A stretch of DNA of 64,000 nt. Origin: Melanocharis versteri. Its lineage: Eukaryota > Chordata > Aves > Passeriformes > Melanocharitidae. The first letter of the stretch is position 1; each line of letters opens with the position of its first letter. A program made the position numbers and the translations under genes. Below are positions 40,401 through 55,400 of the stretch, in pieces. The stretch spans positions 1,853,505 to 1,917,504 of the forward strand of contig VZTG01001540.1 in assembly GCA_013397845.1 (NCBI GenBank), in the 5' to 3' direction. The notes beneath the pieces were generated by a model. The model worked only from the letters and a program-made list of their open reading frames with translations. It had not been told where the DNA came from and searched no databases.

Positions 40401-43400
40401 AGCTATGATTACTTTAAAAAAAATAGATACCTAAAAAAATTAGATACCTAAAACTATGATTACTTAAAAGAAATTAGATAGCTAAATAAGGATACTTATT
40501 TAGTAGTCAAATGCTCATGCTAAGTTATAGAGAGGCACTGCTCGCAACTCTGTCCTCAAGGTTGAATTACATCTCTCTTTGAAGTACAGGATGAAAATTA
40601 TTTCACATGATAAAGAGAACAGTTTTTGCAGTCAGAGCGCAACCCAAACATCAGTAACACTCTCAAACTTCAGGAATCAATCTCTTTTTCATAAATGACC
40701 TAATTTTAAAATTCCACAGAAATGAGCATGAATTAAATCTAGACATTCCCAAGCTTTACATAAAACTATAACTTAAAATGTGTATACTTAAAGGCAGCTG
40801 TAAACTAAGCTGTGTTACAACTCAATTCAAGGACAGACTTTGAAATAAAACATAAGCAGCATTTCCTCCATCTCTCCCTACAGAAAAAAAATAAGACTCC
40901 ATTTTTTTATTATTGTACCAGTTAAACCTGTGGTGTTGATTTTTACAGCCCTTTTAAGTCTAAAGGCCTAAGAAATCTCAAAGTACAATGGAGCTTCTAA
41001 CGGCTTCAAGCATGGCCTGATTCTACAAAAAACTCTCAAGTATCTCACACAGTATTAACCAAGCAGGTGTTCTAAAAACAGATATTAGAAGTACAGACTG
41101 GTAGCAATTTAAAAAAAAAGAATAATATATTGCTTTTCTCCATAAATAATTACAAAATGCACCCCTTTTATTAAATTACCAAAATCTTGAGTTCACATAT
41201 CATATAATGAACGATCATTTTGAAGAGCAGATAGCTTTTCAGTCTGCATAGAACATTTTTAGTTTTCACTACCAAGCATAGAACAGTGACTGTAAGTATT
41301 ACTGCACCTGAAACTGGTTGCTACCCAATTGGGAGAGCTTGCAGAGTTGTGTCTGGCACTGGGAATGGACTGTGGAACCGACTGCGTCAAGGCTGATGCT
41401 CCCTTGTATGACTTCATCTCCTTGTTAGGTTGAGAGGGTTTCATACCCTGACTGCATGCTTTGTCCTTCATCTAAAAATCCGGCAGAAAATTGTTGAATA
41501 AATGCTACAAATACTAATTCTTATTTTCTTAATCAAATAAACAATAACTCCTTAAAGTTGTCTACTCCATCATAAGTACAACAGCTTCACAGAAAGACTC
41601 TAAAGTACAAACTCTGCTTTTGATGGACTAGATAAACACAAACAGAAAAATTGCTAAGAAGAAATCCAACCTCAGTCCTCTCTGGATGAGATCCTTTTGT
41701 GAAGTCAGGAGACTGCAAGTCTCTGGGACTACCCACTCCTGCATAACTACCTTCAGAGTCAGATGTTAGGAGTTCTGGAAGTGATTCTACTGAGTTAGCT
41801 TTATCCAGTTTTACTGAGCCTAGAAATAAGAAAATATAGTAGAACTATTAAATTATGAGAGCCAGACTAAACAATGCTTAACAAACACAAAAATTATTCA
41901 CTCTATATGATGAATATAAAATAACCAGAAGTTTACCTAGTCCAGAATACTAGCCTGTGATAAGAATAAGCAAATTTTTGACTATCTTACATATTTTTTC
42001 AGAATAGTATTACTCCCACTTTTCTTCCTATCTCACAATATACAAGTAACAACAACACTTTTCCTTTGAAGTCTTCTACTATCTTTTCAATAAAAAGTGG
42101 CTAATTTATTCTTTACGTTCCAGGAAAAAAAAACAAAACCACAATGCATTAATAGAAATGTTCCACTTATTAAAACCACATGAGAAAATGTCCATTATTT
42201 TTATTTGATAAAATACATGCTTTTATCTGAACTTAGGGCACAAACTTCGTATGACAAACATCCTTTCAAAAAAACCCTTAATCTTAAGAATTCGCTATTT
42301 AAATTCAACTACGGTGTTCACTAGAAAAGCAATAATCTAAGATTTCCTTCTTGAAATACAGAAATTGCATTGCATTGCATGTTACACTTTATGTTTTGTT
42401 TCTATACCTGAAAGGAATCTCTTTCCCACTGACCTGTAGAGGCCGGACTCTGAATAATATCTGATAGATTATATCCTCCAGAGCTGTCAGACCGTTTTCG
42501 TGGCTTCTTTTTTGCCTTAGTTTTTGCTTTTTTGAAAAGGGCTTCTCTAATAAGAAAAAAAAAATTCCAGAATGCATTAAAGCCAAAGAAATTGAGCGTC
42601 AGAACTACCCATGTCAATGTCACATTTTTCAGTCAGCAGCAGCAGTTATACTTCAAGCAGTAGTACCTGGTCTGAGCAGCTGGCACTAGCTGCTCACTCC
42701 TGCTCTGCTTATGCACTGGCACAACCATTTCATAAATGATTTTGGGGGAAAAAAAGAATCCAGAAGGAAAAGAAAAAAACTCTTTCCAATCTAGATCTAG
42801 TCTCTGGACTCATATTGCACACAGACTTCTGCTGAGATAGTGGAAGATACAGCTGCTGCACAGGCTGGCACTGCCACCTAGGCCAGATTAAACCTGCTAC
42901 ACACCACAGCAACTGACATAAAGCAAATTACAGACAAGTCTCCACTTTTTTCTCTCTTGCTTTCTCCTAAATTACCAAAGTTCAATAAATGCCACTGTTG
43001 GTCCCATTTTTCCCAATATGAACACTGCCATCATGATAATAATAATTTTACAATAAAGCAGACATAGGGTGATGTTACCTAAATGTCATGCGTTCTTATA
43101 TATGCTATTAGCAAGAGTGAAATCAAATAAAAGGAATCTTTCATTTTAAGAAAACTACTAGATATTCAAAATTATATGAATTGCAGCTACAATGTACTAT
43201 TTCAAAGCGTCTTTAAGTGGCTTTTTGTGAAGTAACTATGTAACTACTTAATCATTCCTGCAGTACTACCTTACAGTGCTTGGGGTGTTTAGTTTTTAAT
43301 CCTTGGACTGCCCTACTCCCTAGAGGCTACCACCCAGCCTTGAAAACCACTCAGAGGCTTGAAGTCGAATACAAAATAGCCTCTCACTTCCCTTGATCTA

Positions 43401-46400
43401 CTAGTTCTTACCCATACTAGCTCATTTAGTGTAAGCTTTCCTGACACAAGTGCTCAGAACAGTACACAATACTGCAGGTGAAGTTTCTTCCGCACGCTGA
43501 CATTGCATCCCACTGTTTGGAAGCCTGTTACCAAGCCATCCCATCATACTACACAGCTCTGTATTTCACTTGACAATTCTGTCAATATCAAGAAATTTAG
43601 ATTATCACAGTTCTTCAAACAGATCTGTAGTACATTCAAGTCTGTTTTTTCTCTTTTGATTTATCTTAATTCAATGAAGTTCAGGGAACTCCACAGTTGG
43701 TCTCGCACATACACAGATACTCTCATCACATGCACAACCACCACACATCACTGTCAATGCTCATTTTGCAATCTTTACTCACATGCTACTTATACATTGA
43801 AAGTGCTCTGCTGCAGTTTTGCGACATTTTCAAAGACTTAAGGAAACTGAGAACGGTCTTTGAAATCTCCATTTCTTATTATTTCATTTCTGAACTTAAA
43901 GGCAGTCAGGCACCAATGCAAATGGGGATTAATAGCACACACAGTTCATCTAGTTAAAAACATTGATGAAAAACAGGTGCTTACTGAGAATTTTGTTCTG
44001 TATTCATTTCTTCCCTTAAAAAGACAAAGTTCTCTCCATCTTCAGGCTCAAAAGAACTTATGTCAGGTCCCTCTGGATACGGAGTAATTACTCTCCTGAC
44101 CATAGCTGGAATCTGTAGTTGTAAAAGCCGTTACATTAAGTTTCTCTTAAGTTGCACGCTAGCAAATTTATGCAAGGACCAAAATCGATCGTCATTTAAA
44201 ACACTTTCACAGCAGGTAATTAAACACTTACCAAGCCTAAAAACTTAAGCTGGATCTTTAAGCAAAATAGGAGAAATATTTTAACTGACAGACTCAAAAT
44301 ACCTATGTTTCATCTATCTATAACTTATGGCAAAAAATGCTTCAAGATTTTGCAAACATTTTTCTTTTACAGTTAAAGAATACTGGATTATAATGTGTCT
44401 TGGCTTTCACCTTTGCATTACAGTTCAATTTTTGCATTATTCTTCTTACTGATTNTAAGGACCAAAACCAATCGTCATTTAGAACACTTTCACAGATCAG
44501 GCAATTAATCACTTATCAAGCTTAAAAACTTAAGCTGGATCTTTAAGCAAAATAGGAGAAATATTTTAAGTGACAGACTCAAAATGCCCATGTTTCATCT
44601 ATCTATATCTTATGGCAAAAAATGCTTCAAGATTTTGCAAACATTTATCTTTTACAGTTAAAGAATACTGGATTATAATGTGTCTTGGCTTTCACCTTTG
44701 CATTACAGTTCAATTTTTGCATTATTCTTCTTACTGATTTTAACACCTATATGATCTCCCTGAACTTTCCAGCTTTCTTCTCCTTTCTTCTAAGTAAGGG
44801 ATGCTCTTTTCCATAGGTTTTGCTTATGCTGTTTCATGCAACAATTGTTAATTACAGAACATTGATACATTTAATGTGCTTAACTAATTAATTTAAAAGA
44901 CACAACACTGTTGCAGCAGTAGCTAGTGAATAATGAAATATGGGCTCCTTGAGAGTGATAATAGCAGCAGACAACTTCGAGTCAAATATTCCACATTTAG
45001 CCTGCCGCCTACAGACTCTGCAAGTATGTATTTATAACTCATCTATTCTCATTTTACACCTGATCAGCTTACGCTCAAGTTGTACAACTTACCATTTTCC
45101 TGTAATAAACAGAAAGATCCTTCACAACTTCATCACTCAAGACATCCAGAGTCCTAAAAAAAAAAAATCTTTATTTTTAAAAACCAAATTCATCTTAGCA
45201 GCTTATTAAAAAAATCACATTAACAAAAAATTCAAATGAACATTTTGGATGAATCTCACCTACAGGTATTACCACCTATTCATGGTGGTCAGAGTCTAAA
45301 GGAAGACACTGAATACAAAATATAAACTAATCAATGCCTTTGTTGTAAGGCAGATTAAATACACAACCTTTCCACCTACCTTTACCTAAGGTCACAGCCA
45401 ATATAGACAGACAGACTCAACAGAACTGTCTCATCCATGTGAGCAGTTCTCCTCGCACAAAGCTGTCAGGACTAAGTTCTGTCTCAGGTTTCTCATATTA
45501 AAGGTCTTTCTACCCAATACTAACATTTTCAGGTTTTCACTAAAATGTAGATACAGTCTTCATCTTAGTAAGAATGTTACATGTTCTTTCTATGCTTAAG
45601 ACGAAACAAATCTGTATTTCAAGTAATATTTAAGGCAATGTTCCTAGATTTTTACTCTTCTCTGCAAAATCAAAGGTCAAAATGTTTATATTTTATAAAG
45701 ATGTGAAGAGGGAAATTGCTAATATGAATGAACTCCTGTATCTGTGATGCAAGCGAAGCCACTGTGTGACATGGCAATGAAATGCTGGCATTCTGAACTA
45801 GTTTACAATTCTCTACAAACTTCCATAAGTGAAAAGAAGTCGGACAAAAAGGACAGAGAGGACTAACAATAGAGATTTTTTTTTTCGTTTTGGTGGGGTT
45901 TTTTTAAGCTTTTGCTAAAAAAGAACTTCAATCAGTGCTGATAAGGTTTGCTCTGAGAATATGATATATAGTTAGGAAGCAACTCGAAGGCCTGTCCAAA
46001 AGCATTAAGAGAAGGAAGGCCAGAGCACACCTTCAGCCTTTTAGAACTTTAGAAGAACCACTGTGGGAAGGGAGGATAATAAATTATTTTGTTCAGCTCT
46101 CACTGCAGACAGTTAAAGCAGAAAAACTACCAGATGGCAGGCCCATTCTCTTTGGAAAATGCAGCAGCTATATAATAAAACTACTTAAAATAAATCAAAT
46201 ATGTATCGTAACAACCATGTTTAAAGAATACCCCACCCAAACAAACAATCCTAAAACAAACGAAAAACCCCCACAATAATCCCCATCAACAGAAAAACAA
46301 CCTTCAAATGGAGAGAATATAAAAACCCCACAGCAGTTTTATGCATCTTCAAAAACACTTTTAAAACCCCGAAAAAGACTAGGCCTAATGTTAAAGCCCA

Positions 46401-49400
46401 CTGAATTCAAGAGAGGCTCTTCATGCCAGACTGTAACACATGGTTTTGTACTACAGAACTGGTACAGTATGCAAAGATATTTAACTAGTTTCTCTCTCCC
46501 TAATTGGCAAAAATAAGCCTACCTTGAAACTAGCAGCATTCAGTCGCATTTTAACATTAAACTGTCCTTTTGCCTTTTGGAGATATTTAAATTTTACAAC
46601 CAATACATGAACATATTTGCATTCCTGCTTACCTCGCTTCAAGCAAAGCTGCCATATTGAGTCCTATGAACTGCAAGCAGGACAATTTTAGCTGTTCAGC
46701 ATTATACATTGCTGAGAATTCCAACAGCTCAGCAGCATTCTTTAAAGTAACTGCAGAAACAAAACACAAACAACTAAATTAGATAATTGGCTGTAGTATC
46801 AAGCAGCCATTTTAAGACTTATTCTGCAGCAGGATCTAGTTATTGAAACTATCCCATTCCTAGAAAAACTGCTAATGCTCAAATGGCCATAAACCATAGG
46901 AAGTCCATGTAACTTTGTAGAAGTTTGTATGCAATCGCTGCTCCACAGAACTAAAAAGCCCTACCTACAAACAAATCAGTTTTAAAATATTAAAATCCAG
47001 CAGTCCAAAACAAAAGGGAAAAAGAAAGTTAAAATTAGCAAGTTTCATGTACAGCATAAACAGCTGTTAAACTTCCAAATGTTACAATTTAACAGGGAGA
47101 AAGAAAAAACAAGGGGAGTGAAAGAAGAGAGAGGGAACACCAAACACAAGGACAGAAATAGAAACACAATTCATTTTATCATATTTCAAAGAAAAGAAAT
47201 TTGAATTCAATGAAATAAAGGTTTCATAGCAGTTTGAGGGCAGTTAGCTTTTTTCCTTTTTTTTTTACTTTTTTTTATTAAAGAGCATGAGATAAAGATG
47301 ATACACAAGGAATGGAAGATTGCGCTAACCTAGAATGTTGCTCAGACTACAGAAGCAACTATTAGCAGACGTGCAATGAACATCAAAATATAATCAGCTG
47401 AAAGGAAGTTACACAAATTCTGTGCTGAAAAACACAAGAACATCTGAAAATACCATCTTTTATTCTCTAAGCCTTTATAATACAAGCAGAAGAACTCACG
47501 TTTTTCTGCAATGGCTACTTCACAGATTTCTTTGAGTCTGGATATAAGAAGCTGGTCTGCTACCACAAGAACGTTACATATGAATTCCACATTTTGAGAA
47601 TCTGGAAAACAAACCATCATGTAAACACTGTGGGCAAATCAAAAGCAACTATAACATGTACAGCTTCAATGGGATTTTACCAAAGCACAAATCTAATGGC
47701 TTCACAAATTTTGATGGGATTTTCACACAGCAAGGAACAGCTTAGAAGAGCATCAACAGGCAACCCTTTTTGAAGCAAAAGAAGGAGGGAAAAGGAAAAC
47801 AAGGCCTGAGGTACTGCTATCACCTCAAACTCTAAAGCAAGAATCAGGAATTTTAAATTTTTTACATGTAACTTCAACACAAGCATATTAAGTTTTGAAT
47901 TTCTATTTTAAAAATACAAAAATTGCAAGAGCTACAATTGAGAATATATTAATGGCACCTTTTATGGCAAGAGCTTCATCTGTATACAAATAATCCACAA
48001 TTATCTGCAGTATGTCAGAATGGATGGGCATTTCCAGGGCTGAACAGCTAGCCTAAAAGGCAAAAGTATTTAAAGAAAAAAAAAGAAGAAAAAGGAAGAG
48101 TAAGAGAAGCTGACTACTTGGAATAAAATACAAAATTAACACAGTAACTATATTAAGAAAATTACTCAGATCGAGGGTCACATTTTCAAAGTTAAACAAT
48201 TACTTAAGCATTTGTACAAAATCTGTCCAAGTTTCTCAATTAAGAATTGATTGTAGCAGAGCAATTAAAATCTGTTCAAACTTCTGAATAAATATCCATG
48301 AAACAATTTCATATTTGATCACTTTGATCATCTCCTCTAACAACCCTCCCTAATTACATTACTTTACCTACAACTGTCTAAAAGTAGAATTACAGGAATC
48401 CTCCATGCAACTACTGAACTGCTTTCCTTTCAAGGTCAAAAGATCTAACAAAACCACAAGTTCCCAATAACAATAATATTGAAGTAGTCACTACTGCTAA
48501 TGCCTCTGAAAATAAGGTCCTAATCAAGCCCTCCATTTGAAAAACCATCCTAAACATTAAGGTAAAGCTTTCATAAGAGCAAACATTTGCTATTAAACCA
48601 TGCAACATCACTGCTTAACAACTTTGGTTTACTTCAGGTGGTACTCAAGTAAAGCTCCATACGAAAATATTTATTTTGCCTTAGAACATGCTATTGGTAC
48701 TGACATATTTTCCCTCTAAAGTTTAAAAACCTCTTACAGACATTAAGTTTTTTATAAAACATCTACAGCCCTTGCTTCACAAAATATTTACTTATTAATT
48801 TAGGTTAATTAAGATTTACTTACAAAATAATAGGTAAATTTTGAACTACATGCTACTAGAAATCCATGATAGAAATGGACACAACACTTAAAAAAACCTC
48901 CTCAAATCAATCACTTGTATCACAGTGTTCCAAATATGTTTTCTCAGGGATGACTTAGGAAAAGGCAGCACAGTAACCTGGAAGACAGGTGAAGTTCTGC
49001 TTCACAGCAGAATAGAACTGCCAGTACTTCACCAGGTTCTTAATGTATTGCCAGAAAGCTAAGAAATTTGAGGAACTCCTGTGCACTGCTTTAGTTTTCA
49101 GTCTTCAGAAAAATGCTTCTCCACTTACACCATTCCTCTCTTTCCATAAACATTATCAATAGTACTCAGGTAGTTAAACAGAGGTATTTAGTGAAATTAC
49201 AATGCCCAGGAACAACCAGAGCATTGACACTAGTAAACAGGAACCAAGCCAAATTAAAGATCTACAACTTTTGAAACAGCAGCTGGTGACTAAGTAGAAT
49301 AGTCCCTGATATCCTCTATTTCATTTAACAGCAGAAGTCAGCTGGAGTTCTACACACTGACCCTCGATCCTGCTCTCTCTTGCACTCAGTACATATGACA

Positions 49401-52400
49401 AGCTTCCAAACCGCATACTATTTAAATTGTAAGGTCTTTTACAGAAAGAAAATGAAAATTCATCCAAAGCAGTATCCCATAAGAACAGTCCAATCGTTTT
49501 CTATAAATCCATGAACCAGTTCAAACTAAACCCCTAAAACAAAAGCAGTAATTTCCTTCAATATACAGTATTACATTTATTACTCTCATTTAATACACAA
49601 TCTCAATAGTACAAATACAGAGTACCCAAAAATGTGTCTTGGGGTTTTTTCTTCTTGCAAACAGAATCCAAGAATCCAGCCCTTCCTTTTTGCTAGTATT
49701 TAGGATATGTTATTATAGGAAAAACTAAAAAGCTGTCAGTTATTTGATGCAAAATAAAACATACCATCACACATGGTTTTAGCAAACTTACCTCAATCCA
49801 TGAGCTGCTTAACATGCTGTGAAAATAATCTGTAAAGAAAGGCATTTCAGTTCAAGATGCAATGAAATGACAATTTAAAAAGACAGTATTACTTATGTTA
49901 TATAAATATATATAAAAATACACACACATACCAAGTCTTGCACAAAGTACACACTTATGACATGGGAATTCCTTTCCATCTAAAGATTTCAGGGTCACAT
50001 CGCAGAGGTATGAACTAGAAGATATTTAATAGCATCAGAACTGTGACTATTCAGAAGAGCTACAAGTTGTAAACTCTACAAATAAATGCTTACTTCAGCA
50101 AGTTAGGATTTATCCTTTGAAATAAAACACACCTGAACTTTAATAATACCACAGAACATGAATACAAAAGTACAGGCACAATACTTTCCAGGGAGAATTT
50201 TTTTGTCCAAAGTTGAGCTTTAAAAATTCTATCTGAAATATTTCCTTCAAAACACAGTCAATTACTGTTTCAAAAATGCTATGACTAAATAAATTAATTA
50301 CAGCAAATTTTAGTCAATCTTAAATGGTCTATGTTAAGTTACCTATTTCTTCAATATCAGGAGGTACCATAGGCCATGATAACACATTTTAAGAATGAAC
50401 CCAAACTCTGTGCAAAAGCTACTTTCATGCAATGTTGCTTTTACTATACAAATAGACTGTTCAGGACTTCGGGTATGAGTAACTCGATCACATCAATGGA
50501 ATTAAAAAACAAACATCACTTTGCTAAAAAGCAGATTAGAAAACACACTGTGCATTTGCTTATTTCCAATTCATGTAGTCTTGTTGTCACAGAAGGCAGA
50601 TTTACAGAAGTCAAATTGCTTTTGACTGGATCACCCATAATATTTCTCTTCGCGCTAGCATTCTATGACCCAGTTAATCCACAGAACACATCAAGGTACA
50701 GTAAAAAGAAACAAAGATATACCACACATAATCCACCCCCAATTACTAATTTACAGATCAAGTCTATAAACATCTACGGAGAACTTCCAAACCTGAGTTA
50801 CTATGATAGAGACAATTGCACACCAGAAGTTAAAATGCAGCTCGATCAACCTTAGCTCACACTTAACAGGTAAAGAGATAATGTAAGAGGAAGATGGTGG
50901 GGTAGGGGAAACTGGATTAAAGAAAATTACCATTTCTTCTGATTTAACTTTGGTTTGTTCCCATTCTTCTTGTTGACAACGTTAATTTTTCCATTTTCTA
51001 ACCTGACTCCATCCAACCTGCAAATTATTAACATTAGTAATAAGCAATACAATTAGTATATAGTTCAAACCATTAAGAATAGTTTCACACAGTAATAGTA
51101 CTTCAGTGGGCTCATATTGTAAATAGGAAAATGAATCATCATACAAAAATAGGGCCAGTTGTTACTTGAAAAGTCTTCAAGGCAGATGTAAAATGTAACT
51201 GACATTCTTTCCACATCTTAGATATGTATTTTTTTCCTTAGATGAAACCTCTACTGTATAGTTATGGACAAAGTTCAATACTACAGGGTGAAAAATCTAG
51301 AAGCTAAATACATTATCGTTACCAGTCAGTAAACTGAGCAAAGACAGTGGTTGGGAAGAGATGCAAGTTTCAGCACAAGCTTTTTTAGCATCCTATTTCA
51401 TCAAGGAGGCTTGTGAATGGGATGGTAAAGACACAGGAGTGCTGCTGGTGGATTACAAAGTAATACACCTTTAAAGGCAAAGTACTTTACCACAGAAATG
51501 TTACTCATTTTTAGCAGCAGCTTCACAACCTCGCTGTGCATGCAAGAAGTACAGCGAAGAAAACTGCCCTGGAAAAGCTCATTTCCCTCTTTTGAAAGGA
51601 CAAATGCAGAAAAAAAAACCCAAACTGATTAATGCAGTTCTAAAGAGACATTTGATCTCCATTCCATTTGTTTCACCCTGTAACATAAAAATTACATCAG
51701 CTGAACAAGAATTTAACTTTGCTTTGTGCTGTTTTATACTAAACATGTTTGCTGTCTGTGAAAAAACTGCTATACTACAGACCACAGTACAGAAATTAAT
51801 CAATGCAAAACTCAGATTAGCTGTCTCTAACATAACAAGCATTGATATTTTATGACAGTCTTTCTGGAAAGTCAGATGATTTGTATCAGATATCAAATCC
51901 CACAGAGCTCATGCCTTAGAAGATACTGTCATGGTTTAACTCGGTTGGCTAAAGACTACACAGCCACTCACTCACTCTCCCCTCACCACCCACCAGTGGG
52001 ATGGGGGAGAGAATTGGGGAAAAAATAGTAAAACTCGTGGGTTGAGATACACAGTTTCAATAGTGCAGAAAAAGAATGAAAAATAATAATAATGCTAACA
52101 GAATTAGCATATACAAAACAAGTGATGCTCAAACAGTGATGGAATAGCTCACCACTCACCAACCTGAAACTCCTGTATGTACTGGAAATAAAACCAGTCA
52201 GCTCCCAAGCAGCATCCCCTCATCATTTCCCCCTAGTTTCTATTCTAACAGCAGTGTCTTAATTTCCACTATTGTCATAACAACTTAAGTTAGATCAGTT
52301 TACATAAAAACACTCCATGGAGAGCTCATCAAAATATAAATGCATTTCCTTTCACCTACCTTCCACTTAAATTGCTGAGCCCAAACTTCTTTGCTGCACT

Positions 52401-55400
52401 TTGCAACATTTTAATGAGGTTAGCTTCGTCACCAGCTTTGCCTTTTTTAGATTTACTCTTCTGTTTTTCATTTATAACTTGCACTTGATTATTTCTATAA
52501 ATCTCAAATGCAGACTTTCCATTAACATTTTCATCAAAACTCATTTTGCTCAGATTAGAAATTAAGGTATCTTGATATTCATCTGATTTTTCTTTATACG
52601 AGATTTTTGGCTTATAACCATGAGTCAGAAGATCACAAGTATCAGTGTATATAAACTGCAGAAGGTACGCAAACAGATCTGGATGGACTTTCTCAATTAC
52701 ATAAAGATCACATCCAACAGCATCTTCATCTTTACGGTAGACATCTGGAGTGTCTAGCTGGTTGTCACTGGAAACAAAGAGCTTCTTGAAGAAGTCGGAG
52801 CGTACGGCCAAGATGTATTTGTGCACGGGGTACAGTCTTGTGCCAATCTGAAAAGTCACATCATGGATGCTGTCCATTTCATCTGTTTCATCTAACAGCT
52901 TGCCAAAATCCATTCCAAAACTTGACAGTGACACACTTGGAATTTCATAGAGACTAGAACAAAATGAAATCCACACTCAAACACTATTTACAACCTTCGT
53001 AACATTTTACACGGTATGCTTAATGAAGAGTATGATGATGTTTCCATTTGGTTTATTTGGTTTCTTTCTCACACTGCTGCACTGCTCAACATTTCTTGTC
53101 CTGTTCTTTACAAAAATAACTAATAATAAGGTATTTAGGCAATTAAACTACGTAAATAAGACCTGTCTAGCTTCAGAATATCAAATACAGTATTTTGCCT
53201 TTATACTGTACCAGTATTATCAGAACTATCCTATCTTAATCTCATTTTCCCAACATGAAAACACAGAAATGCTTGCTGTATTTCACATTACAAACTACAG
53301 CAATAAGGAAAAAAGGCTAACATTTAGCTATTTATCACATATGTTGGAAACTACTATGAGAGCATAAGAAACATGGTCCAGTATCCTATTTATTTATTTT
53401 ACTTTATACATTTCTTTCCAAACAAACAAAAATTCACTTGTCACTTTTATCTAAAAGCTGATTATCAGCTCATTACTGAAGGGGTGAACTTCTACAGTAT
53501 TTAGAATTCAGAGTGTGCTAGGAAATACATGGCACATGCTTGCCTTAAACACTTCAGAGAAAACATCAATACTGTCTATTATTATGCAAATATATAAGCT
53601 GAGGCCTTTGGATAACTTCAGCATAATTACTACCAAGTGCTATTCTCTAGCAGTATGGATAACTGTATTTACTGTGACTTCTGTATGAGCCAAAAAACAG
53701 TTTGGAAAATAATGATTCAATCGCAATCACACACAAAAAAAGGGAAAAATTACAGCTGTTGTTATTTTAAATCTACCTGGTTTTAGGATCTGATTGTAAT
53801 ACAGCAAAATTGCAGCCACTAGGATCAGTGGCAATACTGACAGCTCGATGGACAAAAGTCAGCTTCTGAAGCCGAATTCTTTCATACACACTGGTTGCAT
53901 CATGCTCACAAGACACATCACATGAAGGATGCTGAAGGCTTGACACAAGTTCTGTTAAAAAAAAAAGGAAACGAATACACATCACAGAAAGATCCTGCTA
54001 ATTAAAATACAACTAATACAATAAAAAGGCAAGACTGTGACTTCTGTATGTCCATTGATGGAGTAATTGAATAAGGCTAAGTCATGCTGAAGATTTCAGC
54101 TCGATTACCTACGGAATATGTAGGAGGAGAGCTGACAGTTTCACTTAAAATCTTGTCCTGTACAAGACAGGTATGTCCCTTGCAGAAAAACAAACCATCA
54201 GGACCTATTTTCAGCAATATGAGCCAAGTTAATAAGGTGGAAGTTGCTTTGGACCCTGTATTGCGCCCAGATAAGGGACTGGGAAACAGGTTTCATAGAC
54301 TTAGCAGTGCAAGCAAGTATATGCTCCTTCTTTTGCTCAATACCAATTCTCTTAGCACTCATCATCTAATATGTGACAAGATCATTACACTAGACTCTTG
54401 TGCTACCATTACTCTTCAAAAGTACTTTTCTTCCCAGAAATCTCCACCTAAAGGTTAACTGAAGGCTGCAAAGTAAATCTTAGTATTACTGAGGAAGAGT
54501 ACAGTAGCACTCAATGCTAAAAACTGTCAGTCACAGAGGAAAGAACAAACTCACCATAATACTGTTAGAGACTGTAAAGATTCAATTAAACTTTTTTATC
54601 GATTTAAAGTACTTAAAAACCACTAAGAAATCACAGCTAACCTTTCTTTTCTGAGCTTTTTTTCCCTTCTTCCAGCCACTTCCCCGTAAAGGCTTCACCA
54701 TCCTGTGTGACAAACATTATTTCGTTCCCATTTAATGCAACATCAGACATGAAGACTTGCCGGCCATACACCCAACGACACTGCTTCATGGAGCTGTTAG
54801 ATGACTTCCAACAAAACACCTATAATAGCAAGTTTTTAAAGAAAGGGCAAATCTTCATATCATATAAAAGCAGTTACATATTACACACTACATTTTTAAA
54901 CACAAGAGCATGCCATCTCAATATTGCATATAAAAGGAGAAAGACATTCTTCAAAATTTTAGGATAAAGTGTTATAACCATCTATTAGACAGAATCTACA
55001 AGTAAAACAGGGAAAATCTATCACGATATCAAGATCCATTTGCTCATGAAGGGCATTTGAAAAGCTTCTCTGATTTTCAAATATCTTCACAGCAGTCATC
55101 TAGAGGACAGGTTTTACCAACATCTTGACAAGGACAGTAAAAGGTGTCAAGTCAAGAAATAAGTTTTATCTAGTTCTTCATTTACAGATTTGTCCAACTG
55201 GTATGATTAAAAATCAGACAAAATCCAAAGCTAGCACACTGGAAATTTAAATCACTTCCTGTTACTTGCTTGACAAAAACCTCAAATTTCTCTGTACTAG
55301 TCCAGATTTGGAAAGGAGATCATGACCAAACACAAACTTCAAAACCTTCAGGAATATGAAGCACTGCATGCACAGCAAGACCCCAACAAGGTATACTGTC

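Noticed and set aside
42402..42433. Alternative donor (TTTCAG followed by GTATAG) 26 nt downstream of IBTK exon p
   Set aside because: Using it shifts the frame and puts a TAA three codons into the next exon; the upstream donor keeps the conserved STG-S junction.
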